Origin: an uncultured Nostocoides sp.
GTDB lineage: Bacteria; Actinomycetota; Actinomycetes; Actinomycetales; Dermatophilaceae
Direction: 5' to 3'
DNA: 64,000 bases
NCBI GenBank assembly: GCA_937907685.1
Contig: CALCXF010000018.1
Coordinates: 22,171-86,170 of the forward strand
Each line of letters opens with the position of its first letter. The first letter of the stretch is position 1. Under the pieces are notes generated by a model that was not told the DNA's origin, made no database searches, and saw only the letters and a list, made by a program, of their open reading frames with translations. Both the position numbers and the translations under genes were made by a program. Below are positions 51,056-61,900 of the stretch, in pieces.

Positions 51056-52297
51056 ATGACCGAACGACGCGTCGTCGTGACCGGACTCGGTGCCACGACC
51101 CCCCTCGGCGGGACGATCGCCGAGACGTGGGAAGGCATCCTCGCGGGACGGTCGGGGGCCAAGCCCCTCCCCGAGGAGTGGGTGGAGCGCTACGAGCTCC
51201 CGGTGCACTTCGCGTGCACCCTGGCCCAGAAGCCGGATGAGGTGCTCACCAAGGTCGAGATCCGCCGGATGGACCCCAGCGCGCAGTACGCGGTCATCGC
51301 GGCGCGCGCGGCCATGGAGGATGCCGGCTCACCCGAGATCGACCCGCTGCGGCTGGGTGTCGCCATCGGCACCGGTATCGGCGGTGTCTGGACCCTGCTC
51401 GACCAGTGGGACATCCTTCGCGAGAAGGGCGTACGCCGGGTGTTCCCGCTGTCCGTCCCGATGCTCATGCCGAACACCTCGGCGGGCAACGTCTCACTCC
51501 AGCTGGGAGCCCGAGCAGGCGCCCACACGACCGTCTCGGCGTGTGCGTCCGGCGCGGAGTCGATGGGCACCGGCTTCGACATGATCAGGGGAGGTCGCGC
51601 CGACATCGTCGTCGCAGGCGGGACCGAGGCCGCGATCCACCCACTGCCCTTCGCCGGATTTGCCCAGATGCAGGCGCTCTCCACCCGCAACGACGACATC
51701 GACGCGGCGTCCCGGCCCTACGACACGGGCCGCGACGGGTTCGTCATGGCCGAGGGTGCCGGCGTCATGGTCCTCGAGGAGTACGAGCACGCCAAGGCAC
51801 GTGGCGCCCGGATCTACGCCGAGTTCGCGTCGATCGGGATGTCTGCGGACTCGCACCACATCACCGCCCCCGAGCCCGAGGGGGCAGGTGCGTCGCGCGC
51901 CATGCTCGAGGCCGTGGAGCGGGCCGGGCTCAGCAACGCCGACATCGTCCACATCAACGCCCACGCGACGTCCACGCCCGTCGGTGACATCGCCGAGGCC
52001 AACGCCATCCGGCGAGCCTTCGGTGCGGACGCCGACGCGATGTGCGTGAGTGCGACGAAGTCGATGACCGGCCACCTCCTCGGCGCCGCCGGAGCCCTCG
52101 AGGGCCTGTTCTCCGTGCTGTCGGTACACCACCGGCTGGCGCCGGCCGCGATCAACATCGACGACCCGGACCCGAAGATCGACCTCGACGTCGTCACGGG
52201 CGACCACCGCACGCTGCCGGACGGCGACATCGCGGCGCTGAACAACTCCTTCGGGTTCGGCGGCCACAACGTCGCTCTCGTGGTCAAGAGCGTCTGA
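51056..52297 (+). CDS. fabF: Beta-ketoacyl-ACP synthase II
   Basis: VVVTGLGATTPLGGTIAETWEGILAG...VSACASGAESMGTGFDMIRGG...INAHATSTPVGDIAEANAI...SMTGHLLGAAGALEG. Confidence 0.95.
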   Translation: MTERRVVVTGLGATTPLGGTIAETWEGILAGRSGAKPLPEEWVERYELPVHFACTLAQKPDEVLTKVEIRRMDPSAQYAVIAARAAMEDAGSPEIDPLRLGVAIGTGIGGVWTLLDQWDILREKGVRRVFPLSVPMLMPNTSAGNVSLQLGARAGAHTTVSACASGAESMGTGFDMIRGGRADIVVAGGTEAAIHPLPFAGFAQMQALSTRNDDIDAASRPYDTGRDGFVMAEGAGVMVLEEYEHAKARGARIYAEFASIGMSADSHHITAPEPEGAGASRAMLEAVERAGLSNADIVHINAHATSTPVGDIAEANAIRRAFGADADAMCVSATKSMTGHLLGAAGALEGLFSVLSVHHRLAPAAINIDDPDPKIDLDVVTGDHRTLPDGDIAALNNSFGFGGHNVALVVKSV

Positions 52298-52315
52298 GCG
52301 GCCGCCCGGCGCTCA
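52295..52315. terminator. Short hairpin joining stop codons of convergent fabF and DUF3145 genes
   Basis: TGAGCG-gccgcccgg-CGCTCA; the arms contain both stop codons. Confidence 0.4.
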
Positions 52316-52828
52316 GCCGACCTTGTGGAGCCAGCGGACCGGCGCGCCGTCACCGGCATACCGGAAGGGCTCGAGCTCGTCGTCCCAGTCGGTGCCGAGC
52401 AGCTCCTCGATCATCTCGTGCATCGCCTCGGAGCTGCCCTGGGCGAGCATGAGCACCTCGCGTAGGCGGTCCTCGTTGATGACGGCGTCACCGTTGGCCG
52501 ACGTCCAGGTGTGGTGGATTCCCAGGCGCGGGGTGTGCGACCACCGCGAGCCGTCGCACCCCGCGCTCGGCTCCTCGGTCACCTCGTAGCGCAGGTTGTC
52601 CCAGCCGCGCAGCGCCGAGGCGATGCGGGCACCGGTGCCGGACTCCCCCGACCAGCTCAGTTCCGTGCGCACGAGTCCCGGCGCCGCCGGCTGGCCGGTC
52701 CAGTCGACAGTGACCCGGGTGCCGAGGACGCCCTCGACCGCCCAGACGACATGCGGGCACAGTGCCTTCGGGGTCGAGTGGACGTAGACCACTCCCCGAG
52801 TCAGGGTGCGCGGCATCGCGACAGACAT
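52313..52828 (-). CDS. DUF3145 family protein
   Basis: TRGVVYVHSTPKALCPHVVWAVEGVLGTRVTVDWTGQPAAPGLVRTELSW...RYEVTEEPSAGCDGSRWSHTPRLGIHH. Confidence 0.85.
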   Translation of the reverse strand: MSVAMPRTLTRGVVYVHSTPKALCPHVVWAVEGVLGTRVTVDWTGQPAAPGLVRTELSWSGESGTGARIASALRGWDNLRYEVTEEPSAGCDGSRWSHTPRLGIHHTWTSANGDAVINEDRLREVLMLAQGSSEAMHEMIEELLGTDWDDELEPFRYAGDGAPVRWLHKVG

Positions 52829-53123
52829 CCTGGCCTCCTTCGCGTGCGATGGACGTCTTCCCCAACGCCGGTGCACGCGGATGGGCCTGCGGTCTGCCGG
52901 TGGCCGGGGAAGTCCCGGTCCGGATGCCGTGCGGCTCGCGATGTGGGCACGCTGCGGTGCCGTTGTGGGAGTCATTGTGCACCATCGACCCCAGGCACAC
53001 CAGGAAACTCACCAATCACAGCGCGTCGCGCTCTGTGAGAAGTCGAAGGGGGCCGCGGCACGGTGTCGTCGTCGATGACGTCTCCCGTGTCGCGACCCCG
53101 ATCGACTGCTGCTCGGGTGAGGC

Positions 53124-53600
53124 TCAGGTCGTCGGCGCCGAGGTGCTCGTTGCGCTCGGCTCCGTGGAACCGGTGGAGTCGTCTCCGTCGGGTGCCGGCT
53201 TGTCACGACCACCGCGTCCCATCCCGCCCTCCTCGACGGAGGTGACGGCGAACGTGGCGTCGAGCACGACGTGCACGTGGGTGCCGTCGCTCTTGGTCAC
53301 GTGAACGACGAAGCTGCCGGTCGAGAGCGCACGCACTCCGTTGACCGTCCCGCCATCGACCTCGCCCTGGGCCGCTGTGACCGCCTTGGAGGCGGCATCG
53401 GCACTGAGGGAGCCACCGGCATCCCGCATCCCGTCGCCGCGACCCGGGGTCTCCGCCGCCTCACCACCCTGACTGGACTCGGCTGTTGCCGCGGTCGTCG
53501 CCTCGGCCGCGCCCGCGAGCGTGGCGCCGGTGAGCCCGAGTGCTGCCGCCGCCGCGATGCCGGCCCCGGCCAGTGCGAGGCTCCTCTGCTTCTTCTCCAT
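53124..53600 (-). CDS. Exported PepSY-like hypothetical protein
   Basis: MEKKQRSLALAGAGIAAAAALGLTGATLAGA signal-like N-terminus; SADAASKAVTAAQGEVDGGTVNGVRALSTGSFVVHVTKSDGTHVHVVLDATFAV. Confidence 0.65.
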   Translation of the reverse strand: MEKKQRSLALAGAGIAAAAALGLTGATLAGAAEATTAATAESSQGGEAAETPGRGDGMRDAGGSLSADAASKAVTAAQGEVDGGTVNGVRALSTGSFVVHVTKSDGTHVHVVLDATFAVTSVEEGGMGRGGRDKPAPDGDDSTGSTEPSATSTSAPTT

Positions 53601-53766
53601 GGTGTCTCCTTGGTGTGTGACTTCTTCGGGAAGCACCACCCTGAAACGACGGTCTGTGTCGGCACTGGCGCGACGCTTGCCGCCACCTGTGGGTTGAGCA
53701 CGGTGGGGTACGCCCGCGGGTAGGCTCACGGCGCCCGGGCAGCGACATCGGATGCCGTCCGGCAGC

Positions 53767-53840
53767 GGGGCGTTAGCTCAGTCGGTCAGAGCAGCGGACT
53801 CATAATCCGTCGGTCGTCGGTTCAAGTCCGACACGCCCCA
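53767..53840 (+). tRNA. tRNA with CAT anticodon (Ile2/k2C or elongator Met)
   Basis: GGGGCGT-TA-GCTCAGTCGGTCAGAGC-A-GCGGA-CTCATAA-TCCGT-..-GTCGG-TTCAAGT-CCGAC-ACGCCCC-A. Confidence 0.93.
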
Positions 53841-54130
53841 CGACGTTTGCCCCATTCAAGGGCGTGTGGCACGGCTGTCGCCCGGTTTCTCGTCGGGATC
53901 TTGCAACGATGTGCTGCCCCGCGGATCGTCACCCAGATGTGTCGGGTACTGCAGCCATACAACGCCCAGCCAGAACGCGGACACGGCCAGTGCTACACCG
54001 GGCTCGAGCCGGCCCCAGACGAGGAGCAGCGCGAATGCACGACTGGGTTCTCAGATCCTCTTGGTTTGGCTGGATTGTCGGAGTAGCGTCTCGGTGCGGG
54101 CGAAATGGGGCGCCCACCAGGAGGTGGACG

Positions 54131-54904
54131 GTGAAGAAGTTCCTCGCTGCGATCGTCGCTGCATCGGCGATGCTGCTGTTCCCGACGTCGGCGCACGCGA
54201 TCACCGACGGCTTCCCCGACGAGGACAACCTGTACCCGTTCGTCGGGCTCCTCGCCTTCCATGACGCCGACGGCGAGTACATGCATCGCTGCTCGGGCAC
54301 GCTCCTGTCGCCGACGATCGTCCTGACGGCGGCTCACTGCACCGAGGGCACGTCGATCGTGTACGCGTACTTCTCGTACCAAGTGCCGGACGACTTCCGG
54401 ACGGAGCCGTCGGGGATCGAGGGCACGCCCTACACGCACCCCGACTACCGCTTCCCTGACAACGACATCGGGGTGGTGGTGCTGGACAAGCGGGTCCGGC
54501 TGGCCACGTACCCGGTCTTACCGACTGAAGGGTTCCTCAGCGACCTCAAGGCGGCCGGCGAGATCCAGGATGACACCTTCGTGAACGTGGGGTACGGCGT
54601 CCTGGACGGGCCGACGCCGCCGAACCTCGTGCCGAACGAGGACCGCTATTGGTCGACGTCTCCGTACAGCGGCCTGACGCAGAACAGCCTCCGGCTACTG
54701 ATGAACCACAGCGCCACCGCGGAGGGCGGGACCTGTGGCGGCGATTCGGGCGGACCGCACTTCTGGGAGGACACGCTGATCCTCGTGTCGGTAACCAGCT
54801 GGGGCGACCCGAACTGCGTCTCAATCGACGTGACGCAGCGGGTCGACCTCGCGTCCGTCCTCGACTGGCTCGAGAGCGAGTTCGGGCTGGCGCCTCCGGC
54901 CTGA
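54131..54904 (+). CDS. Secreted trypsin-like serine protease
   Basis: Signal peptide VKKFLAAIVAASAMLLFPTSAHA; SGTLLSPTIVLTAAHC, NDIGVVVLD, GGTCGGDSGGPHF; AGGAGGTGG SD. Confidence 0.88.
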   Translation: MKKFLAAIVAASAMLLFPTSAHAITDGFPDEDNLYPFVGLLAFHDADGEYMHRCSGTLLSPTIVLTAAHCTEGTSIVYAYFSYQVPDDFRTEPSGIEGTPYTHPDYRFPDNDIGVVVLDKRVRLATYPVLPTEGFLSDLKAAGEIQDDTFVNVGYGVLDGPTPPNLVPNEDRYWSTSPYSGLTQNSLRLLMNHSATAEGGTCGGDSGGPHFWEDTLILVSVTSWGDPNCVSIDVTQRVDLASVLDWLESEFGLAPPA

Positions 54905-55242
54905 CGCCCGCGAAGCGATATCGGGCCGACCCTGGCCCAGGCCGAGCGCCGTCCTGGAAACGTACGCTTCGACTCCGTGGACGTCCCCTGACCAGTACCG
55001 ATGCCGTCGATCTCACGGACCTCTCACGGCATTTCTGCCTCCTGAGCGCAAGATCGCCTTTGCGACGTGGTGGAAGGAGATCGCGCGGAGGTCTGTGTGG
55101 TGGAGGTGCGCGCCTCGGGGGTGGAAGCGGTGAGTGGTGCCCTCATGACGACCACCCGTTGGCACCGTCCGGGACGCTCTCCTTCCGGATCGTGGGGAGC
55201 GGCATCAGGCTCGCCCATGCCGGAAGCTTGGCGTTCCGGAGC

Positions 55243-56277
55243 TCACCGTTCTCGGTCAACCATGAAAGGAATGACGTCGCGCACGAAGCGGCGGCCTGGC
55301 GAGTCGGGCACATTCGAGAATGCCTCTTCGAACGCCAAGGCAGCGGATCGGGCGATGCCTCGGGCAAACTCCTCGGCGAAGGCGACACTCCCGTGGCTCT
55401 GCATCATCGCGAAGATCTCCGCTATCAGCTCGGCCGAGCGCTCGTGGGGCGGAAGGGCTACGAACTCCGCAACGCGGTCGCGGTCCGAGGGCTCCGTGGC
55501 CGCGAACAGGTGGATGAGCATCAGGGTCTGTTTCCCCTCGCGCAGGTCACCGAGCAGCTCCTTCCCGTACGCCGCCTCGGAGCCGATGAGGTTGAGGATG
55601 TCGTCGCGGATCTGGAAGGCGGCGCCGAGGAAGAACCCGAAACGCAGCATCGGCTCGAGGTCGGCGGGGTTCTTCGCCCCGATCAACGCTCCAACGCGCA
55701 GCGGCAGCAGCGTGGTGTACCAGCACGTCTTCTGGATGATCATGTCGAGGTAGTCGTCGGGGGTGAGATCAGTGCGTCGCTCGAGCTGCCACCCGAGCTC
55801 TCGAGCCTGCCCATCGACCGTCTGCCGAGCCATCAGGTCGAACTCGGACCAGATCTGGGCGGCGAGCCGACGGCCCAAGCGGTACTCGTTGTCCCGAAGT
55901 GCGCCTAGCGCGAGAACCGCCAGTCCGTCCCCGGTGTTCATGGCGAGCGCTCGACCGTAGCGGCGGTGGAGCGTCGGCGCGCCGCGCCGAAGCTCACTGT
56001 CGTCCTCGACGTCGTCGTGGACGAGGAACGCGGTGTGGAAGAGCTCGATGGCGGCCGCGGAGGGCAGGGCGTCCTGGACATCACCGCCGAACGCCGTGCA
56101 CGTGGCCAGGCAGAGAGCCGGACGCAGCCCCTTGCCGGACCGTTGGAGGTAGTCCGCGGCCGGGACGCCGACGTACGAGGACACCCCGCTGCCCCGCAGG
56201 TACGACAGCGCTGCGCGGCGGGCGATCCGGTCGTAGTCGTCCAACTGGTCGAGGAAGGCGGTGCGGGAAGCCGTCAC
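55243..56277 (-). CDS. Polyprenyl synthetase family protein
   Basis: SGKGLRPALCLATC...HDDVEDDSELRRGAPTLHRRYG...FQIRDDILNLIGSEAAYGKELLGDLREGKQTLMLIHL; GTG start overlaps upstream stop. Confidence 0.9.
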   Translation of the reverse strand: MTASRTAFLDQLDDYDRIARRAALSYLRGSGVSSYVGVPAADYLQRSGKGLRPALCLATCTAFGGDVQDALPSAAAIELFHTAFLVHDDVEDDSELRRGAPTLHRRYGRALAMNTGDGLAVLALGALRDNEYRLGRRLAAQIWSEFDLMARQTVDGQARELGWQLERRTDLTPDDYLDMIIQKTCWYTTLLPLRVGALIGAKNPADLEPMLRFGFFLGAAFQIRDDILNLIGSEAAYGKELLGDLREGKQTLMLIHLFAATEPSDRDRVAEFVALPPHERSAELIAEIFAMMQSHGSVAFAEEFARGIARSAALAFEEAFSNVPDSPGRRFVRDVIPFMVDRER

Positions 56278-56882
56278 GGCGTCCCCGCCCCGTTGTCCCC
56301 GACCGCGAGGCGCAGGGTGACCGCACCGTCGGGCGCCCCGGAGCCGGTGAGGAGCCCGCGGTAGAAGCCGGGTGGCTGGCCGTTCGGTACGCTCACCCGC
56401 ACGCCGACCTCCCGGCAGGTGCCCGGCTCGAGGACGACGGCGCCCTGCGGATGGAACGTCAGCGCCTCGCCGGGGATGGTGTGCTCCTCGGCGGAGATCA
56501 GCACCGTGGCTCGGAGCTCGACGGTGGCGACGAGCGACGACGTGCGGTTGTGGACCCACACCGACGCCTCGGCGTCGGCTCCCGGCCCGGCCCGGGGCAG
56601 CACGAGGGTCTCGGTGCCGGGCGCGACCGCGTCCGACGGCAGCCGGGCCGCCGCGTCGAGGAGCTGGAGCCCCGCCCGGAGCATCGCGGCGGCACCATCT
56701 CCCGATCCCTGGAGCCCACCGGCGAGCGTCCGGGGGACATCGGCGATCGGCTGGCGGACCGTCTCGCGGTCGATGATCTCGACGTACCGGTCCACGACCG
56801 CGGCAGCCGAGAGGAGGCCGAACCGCTGGACCTCACCGATGATCTGTGCGGCTGCCTGCATGCCGTCCCTACCGCTGGTCAC
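56274..56882 (-). CDS. Hypothetical protein with C-terminal PPGxYxG module
   Basis: QIIGEVQRFGLLSAAAVVDRYVEII...GQPPGFYRGLLTGSGAPDGAVTLRLAVGDNGAGTP; overlaps both neighbours by 4 nt. Confidence 0.7.
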   Translation of the reverse strand: MTSGRDGMQAAAQIIGEVQRFGLLSAAAVVDRYVEIIDRETVRQPIADVPRTLAGGLQGSGDGAAAMLRAGLQLLDAAARLPSDAVAPGTETLVLPRAGPGADAEASVWVHNRTSSLVATVELRATVLISAEEHTIPGEALTFHPQGAVVLEPGTCREVGVRVSVPNGQPPGFYRGLLTGSGAPDGAVTLRLAVGDNGAGTP

Positions 56883-58969
56883 GGGAACCCCGGTGGGGTG
56901 GTCGAGGACCTGTCGGCCGCGCCCGCGAGGACTGCTCGGCCGGCCAGCACCGCTGAACGGGTGGCAGCCTCCATGGAGCCGGCATCCCATCCGCAGGCGG
57001 TCCAGTCACCGGCCACGACCAAGTTGTCCACGCCGGTCCCTCCGGGAGCCAGCCGGTACCTGCCCGAGCCGGGGAGGGACTGGACGTACCGGTCCGAGGG
57101 GTCGAGGTTGGCCCTGACGTACTGGGCCTCCAGCCGGTCACGGCCGACTCGGCCCTGGTCGTCCCACAGCTTGTCCCACGCGAAGCCCGAGGGACCGCTC
57201 GTGCCGGGCCACAGCGACTCCACCTCGCGCTCGAGGAAGCCCACCAAGGAGTCCCGCACGGCAGTTTCTCCCGTCGCGGGGTCGGTGTCCGGCATCGCGG
57301 AACAGAGGTAGGCGAGGCTCGCCGGTGCTCCGTCGGCTGGCCAGGACTCACGCGCGAGCAGGTGCGACATGGACGCCCAGGTGTCGAAGGTCTCACCGAA
57401 GCCGCTCAGGGTGACACCGACCGGACCGGTCCAGCCCAGGTCGGCCTCCGACGTCGTGAACCACAACTGGGCCGAACGGGTGGCCACGGTCCGGACGTGC
57501 TCGACCATGGCCCGCCACGCCGGGTCCCGGGCGACGAGCTCCGACGCGACGAACGGCACCATGCCGAGGGAGACGGCGAGCACCGCGACGTCGAAGTCCC
57601 GCCCGGCGAGAAGGCGCTCGGTAGGGGCCCCTTCGCCCACCCAGGAGTGCGACTCGGACTCCGGCCCCGGGTCGCTGACGAGCTGGTCGGCGAGTGGCCG
57701 GTCGGGCCAACACGCGAGACCGCCGACCCGCACCAGCGGCTCGTACGTGCTCCGTCCTGGCGAGAGCTCTGCCTGCCGGGTCAGCTCGATGGTGTCGATG
57801 CGGTTCCCGTCCGAGAGCGCGAGGCGGTCGAGGCGACGGAAGAAGCGGAACTCGACGCCACGACGGACGAGCGCTTCGTACATCGGCGCGAAGATGGCCT
57901 CGCCGGTCCCCGCGTTCATGTGCCAGAAGACCGATCCCTTGAAGTCGAAGAGCATGCGCCCGGCGAGCTGGAGACCGAGTCCGGCCGCGAAGCCGGGCCT
58001 GCTGTGGTCCCCGCCCTCGTAGGCGAAGGTGAGGTCGTGCATGCCGCGTACGATTGGTGACTCCAGGGTCTCCGGTGCTGCACCGTGCTTCGCGAGCCAC
58101 TCCCCGTAGTCGAGGTGGTCGATGACCCCCCAGTCGCGCCCGGAGAGGAGTCCGTCGACGACCATGCCCTGGAGGCTGGACGCCACGAGGTCGACGAGCT
58201 GCCAGGTCCGGCGCAGCGCGGCGTCGCCCTGGACGGTCGCCCGCATGGCGTCGCGCCAGGAACGGACCGCGTCGGCGACGGGCCCCAGGTCGGGTTGCTC
58301 CACCACGACGCCGTCGGCCATGCGGGAGACGCGCCAGAGGCCCTCGAGCAGAGCCGCAGCGGCCGTCAGCCCTGCGCCCCGGATGAGCGGTTCCAGGTCG
58401 GATGTCGATGCCGTCGCTTCCGCGGAGGTGCTGAGGAAGATGCCACTGCGGGGCCGGGGGGCTGTCATGCCACGATGGAAGTCGGCGAGGAGCTGGACGG
58501 CCCGGAGGGCGACGTCGAGGGGAGCGAGCTGGCGGTCCTCTGCACCCGGCTCACCGGGAAGGTCGGTGTTGCCGGTGAAGCTCGTCACGAAGGGTTTCCA
58601 GCCGTTCCCGTCCCGGTCCGACAGGCCGACGTCCCCGGCGGGGGAGACGGCATCCAGCCACGTGCGGATGGGGCAGTCGGGGTCGGTCGTGACGCGGTCG
58701 AGCTCGGCGTAGACCTCCCGCAGGACCCGGAAGGTCGCATCGTAGCTGCCGAGGAGCACGTGCAGGCCGTGCTCCTCGATGCGGTCGTGCGGCCCTCGAC
58801 TGCTCGCCCCCTTGCCTCCGAGCCGCCAACCACGCTGGTAGACGGTGATAAGGCCCAGCCGCCGCCGCCAGTCACCGGAGCTCAGCTCCCAGGCCGCCAC
58901 CAGCCCCGCCATGCCGCCCCCGAGGATGACGACCCGGGGCCGCTCCGCCTCAGTGTGCGAGGAGGTCAT
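56879..58969 (-). CDS. FAD-dependent oxidoreductase (phytoene-desaturase/amine-oxidase-like)
   Basis: VVILGGGMAGLVAAWELSSGDWRRRLGLITVYQRGWRLGGKGASSRGPHDRIEEHGLHVLLGSYDATFRVLREVYAEL...NLVVAGDWTACGWDAGSMEAATRSAVLAGRAV. Confidence 0.85.
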   Translation of the reverse strand: MTSSHTEAERPRVVILGGGMAGLVAAWELSSGDWRRRLGLITVYQRGWRLGGKGASSRGPHDRIEEHGLHVLLGSYDATFRVLREVYAELDRVTTDPDCPIRTWLDAVSPAGDVGLSDRDGNGWKPFVTSFTGNTDLPGEPGAEDRQLAPLDVALRAVQLLADFHRGMTAPRPRSGIFLSTSAEATASTSDLEPLIRGAGLTAAAALLEGLWRVSRMADGVVVEQPDLGPVADAVRSWRDAMRATVQGDAALRRTWQLVDLVASSLQGMVVDGLLSGRDWGVIDHLDYGEWLAKHGAAPETLESPIVRGMHDLTFAYEGGDHSRPGFAAGLGLQLAGRMLFDFKGSVFWHMNAGTGEAIFAPMYEALVRRGVEFRFFRRLDRLALSDGNRIDTIELTRQAELSPGRSTYEPLVRVGGLACWPDRPLADQLVSDPGPESESHSWVGEGAPTERLLAGRDFDVAVLAVSLGMVPFVASELVARDPAWRAMVEHVRTVATRSAQLWFTTSEADLGWTGPVGVTLSGFGETFDTWASMSHLLARESWPADGAPASLAYLCSAMPDTDPATGETAVRDSLVGFLEREVESLWPGTSGPSGFAWDKLWDDQGRVGRDRLEAQYVRANLDPSDRYVQSLPGSGRYRLAPGGTGVDNLVVAGDWTACGWDAGSMEAATRSAVLAGRAVLAGAADRSSTTPPGFP

Positions 58970-61900
58970 CGGCGGCCACGGTGTCGCTCGAGGCGAAGGT
59001 GGGTGGGAGGTCCTTCCTCGCCTCCTCGAGCTCGGTTCGCCAGTCCTCATCCTCGGCGCCCGTCATTACGCGGGCCAGGTCCACGGCCGCTCGCAAGCGA
59101 GCCACCCGAGCTCCCTGGTGCCTCGCGATGCGCACCGCCTCACGCAGGTCGGCGACCGCCAGCCCGGAGTCCTGGCCGGCGGCGAGCGAGTAGCGAGCCC
59201 GGTGGCGGAGCAGCTCGGGGAGATGGAGGTCCTCCCCCGTCTTCTCCACCACCTGAAGGGCCTCGCCGACGTACTCCAGGGCACGAGGCACGTCACCCGC
59301 CCCGGCGTGCAGCTCGGCCAGGTACCCCAGGTAGGCGGCCATGAAGGACTCCTGGCCCATGAGCCGCACCGTGGTGATGACCTGCTCGAGGAACGCCCGG
59401 TGCTCAGCCCCGCCGGTGGGCTCGGGCGGCGCGTACGCGGAGCCGAGCGCGGTCCAGAGCGCATACCCGTGTTCCCTGCCCAGTGCCACGACCTCCTCAC
59501 CCATCCGCCGTGACTTCTCGTCATCACCGAAGGACTTGGCGTTCCAGGCCGCGAACAGCTTGACGAAGGCGAGACTGAACGGACCTCGTGGGAACCCGAT
59601 CTCCTCGGCTCGACGGATGGCCTCGACCTCCCACTGTTGGGCCTCGACGAGGTCACCACGGGCCGTGCTGACGCAGGACAGGGCGATGAGGGACACGGCG
59701 ATCGGGTCGTTCGGCAGCGGCCAGAAGGGCGAGACGCTCTGGTCCTCCGGCCTGGCACGAAAACCGGCCATGCCGATCTCGAAATGCGTCCGTGCAGCCC
59801 CGAAGTCGGCCTCGTAGAACTGCTGCCACCCGATGCACGCCTCCACCTCGGGGGTGAACCACGAGTAGGCGTCCTCGTGGACCATCCCGGAGAGGCGGTC
59901 GATCAGCGCACGCGTCGTCGCAACACCCCCGTGCACGAGCCAGTAGGCCCAGATGGCGATGAGTGAGGGCAGCACCTCCGGTCGCGCCCCCAGTCGTGCC
60001 GTCAGCTCCTCGGCTCGACGGTGGTCCTCCTGGGCGGCCGGCGCGGCATACCCGGACATCGCGCTGACGCTGGCTGCCCGGAACATCCGAGCGGTGAGCT
60101 CACGCAGGTCGCGGTCGGCCGAGTCCGCAACCGGCTCCACGAGCTCGATGGCGCGCGAGAGCAACCGGGTCGCCTCGACGTGCGCTCCACGGCCCTGCTC
60201 GACCTGACCGGCGGCGAGGTACTGTGCAGCGGCGGCCTCCACCTGCCCTGCCAGGTCGAGGTGCTTGGCGACGAGGGCCGGCTCGGCCTGCCGTGCGCGG
60301 AGCGCCTCCGCGACGCGCGCATGGGTCAACCGCCGAACGTCGAGCACCTGGGTCTCGTAGGCGGCGTCACGCATCAGCGCGTGCCGGAAGCGGTAGGCGC
60401 GGGCGGCCTGCTCACCCGCCTCGATGACCCCCTCTGCGGTGAGGACGGCGAGCTGCTCGGCGACAAGGGCCGGGTCCCCGACGACGGCCGAGACCGTGTC
60501 GGCCTCGAAGGCCGGTCCGATCGTGGCAGCAGCCTGCACGACGCGCAGGTCGACGCGTGGCGCCTTGAGCCGCCACGTGAACAGCTCCTGGAGACGCAGC
60601 GGCATGGCCTCCGTGCGGTCCTCGTCGAGGCAGGATCGGGTCAGCTCCTCGATGAAGAGGGGGATGCCTTCGGCCTGCTTGACGATGGAAGCGCGCTGTT
60701 CGGTGTCGAGTTCTCTCCCGCTGGAGAGGTTGTCGACGAGTGTCGTGGAGGCCCCGGGGTCGAGGCGGCCCAGCTCGAGGACGTTGACGGCATCCCGCCA
60801 CGGAACCACCGAGAGATGGCGCGTCGTGGTCAGGGTGAGGATGCCACCGGGACGCCGGTCGACGACCAGGCCGAGAAGCGCGAGCGTGGAGGGGTCAGCC
60901 CAGTGCAGGTCCTCGACGACGAACAGGTGGGGAGTCCTCCGCCCGAGCGCAGCCAGCCACTCCACGATGCGGGCGAGGGTCTCGTCGAGAAACGCGCTGG
61001 AGTCCAGTTGCGGCGCAGCGTATTCCGTCGTATCGGTGATGCCGAGGAGCGGGCCCAGAAACGGCGCTGAGGCAAGGGGATCGAGGCCCACGGAGGCCAG
61101 GTGCGTCACCAGGGCTCGGGGTGGATCCCCCTGCCCGCCCGCGCCCAGGACCACCCGCTCGATAAGCTGGGAGATCGGCCAGAGGGAGACGTCGGTGTGG
61201 TACGGCAGGCACGCAGCCCCCAGCACCCGCCCTGCGCTCGCCTCGACGCGGTCCACCACCTCGGCGACCAGCCTCGACTTTCCGATGCCGGCCTCGCCGG
61301 CGACGACGAAGGTCGAGCCGGCCCCGGCGTCGCCGGGCCGCCGGATTGCCTCCCATGCCGACACCAGTTCCTCACGCGGGCTCTCCCGGCCCACGAGCCC
61401 GGACTTGCGGTACCGCTCGACGTCGAATCGGGCCGCGGCATACCGGGGGCGCTCGACCGCGAAGACTTCCACCGGGCGACTGATTCCCTTCAGCTCCTGC
61501 TCGCCCAGGGAGTGCATGTAGAAGTCCACGTCGACGAGCTGGTGGGTCACGTCGCTGATGACCACCATCCCCGGCTCGGCCGCCTGCTGGATGCGCGCCG
61601 CGAGGTTGGGCACCACCCCGACGATCGAGTCGCGCTCCGCGACGCCGAACCCGGTCCCGAAGTCGCTGATCACCACCCGCCCGGTGTGGATGCCGACGCG
61701 CACCTCCGCGGCCCCTCCGAGGCGGCGCTCCAGGTCGGCCCGGGCGTCGCTCATCGCGACGACGAGGTCGAGTCCGGCGAGCACGGCTCGGCGCGCGTCG
61801 TCCTCGTGGGGTTCCGGGTGGCCGAACGCGGCGAGGATGCCGTCCCCCGAGAACTGGACGACGTTGCCGCCGTAGCGGGTCACCGCCTCCCGAGCGAGCT

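Noticed and set aside
55243-56277. Second Asp motif DDILN (not DDxxD) as evidence of an inactive prenyl synthase
   Set aside because: First Asp motif and surrounding residues (DDVEDDSELRRG, GKELLGDLREGK) are intact; I believe DDxLN variants occur in the family, so inactivity cannot be claimed
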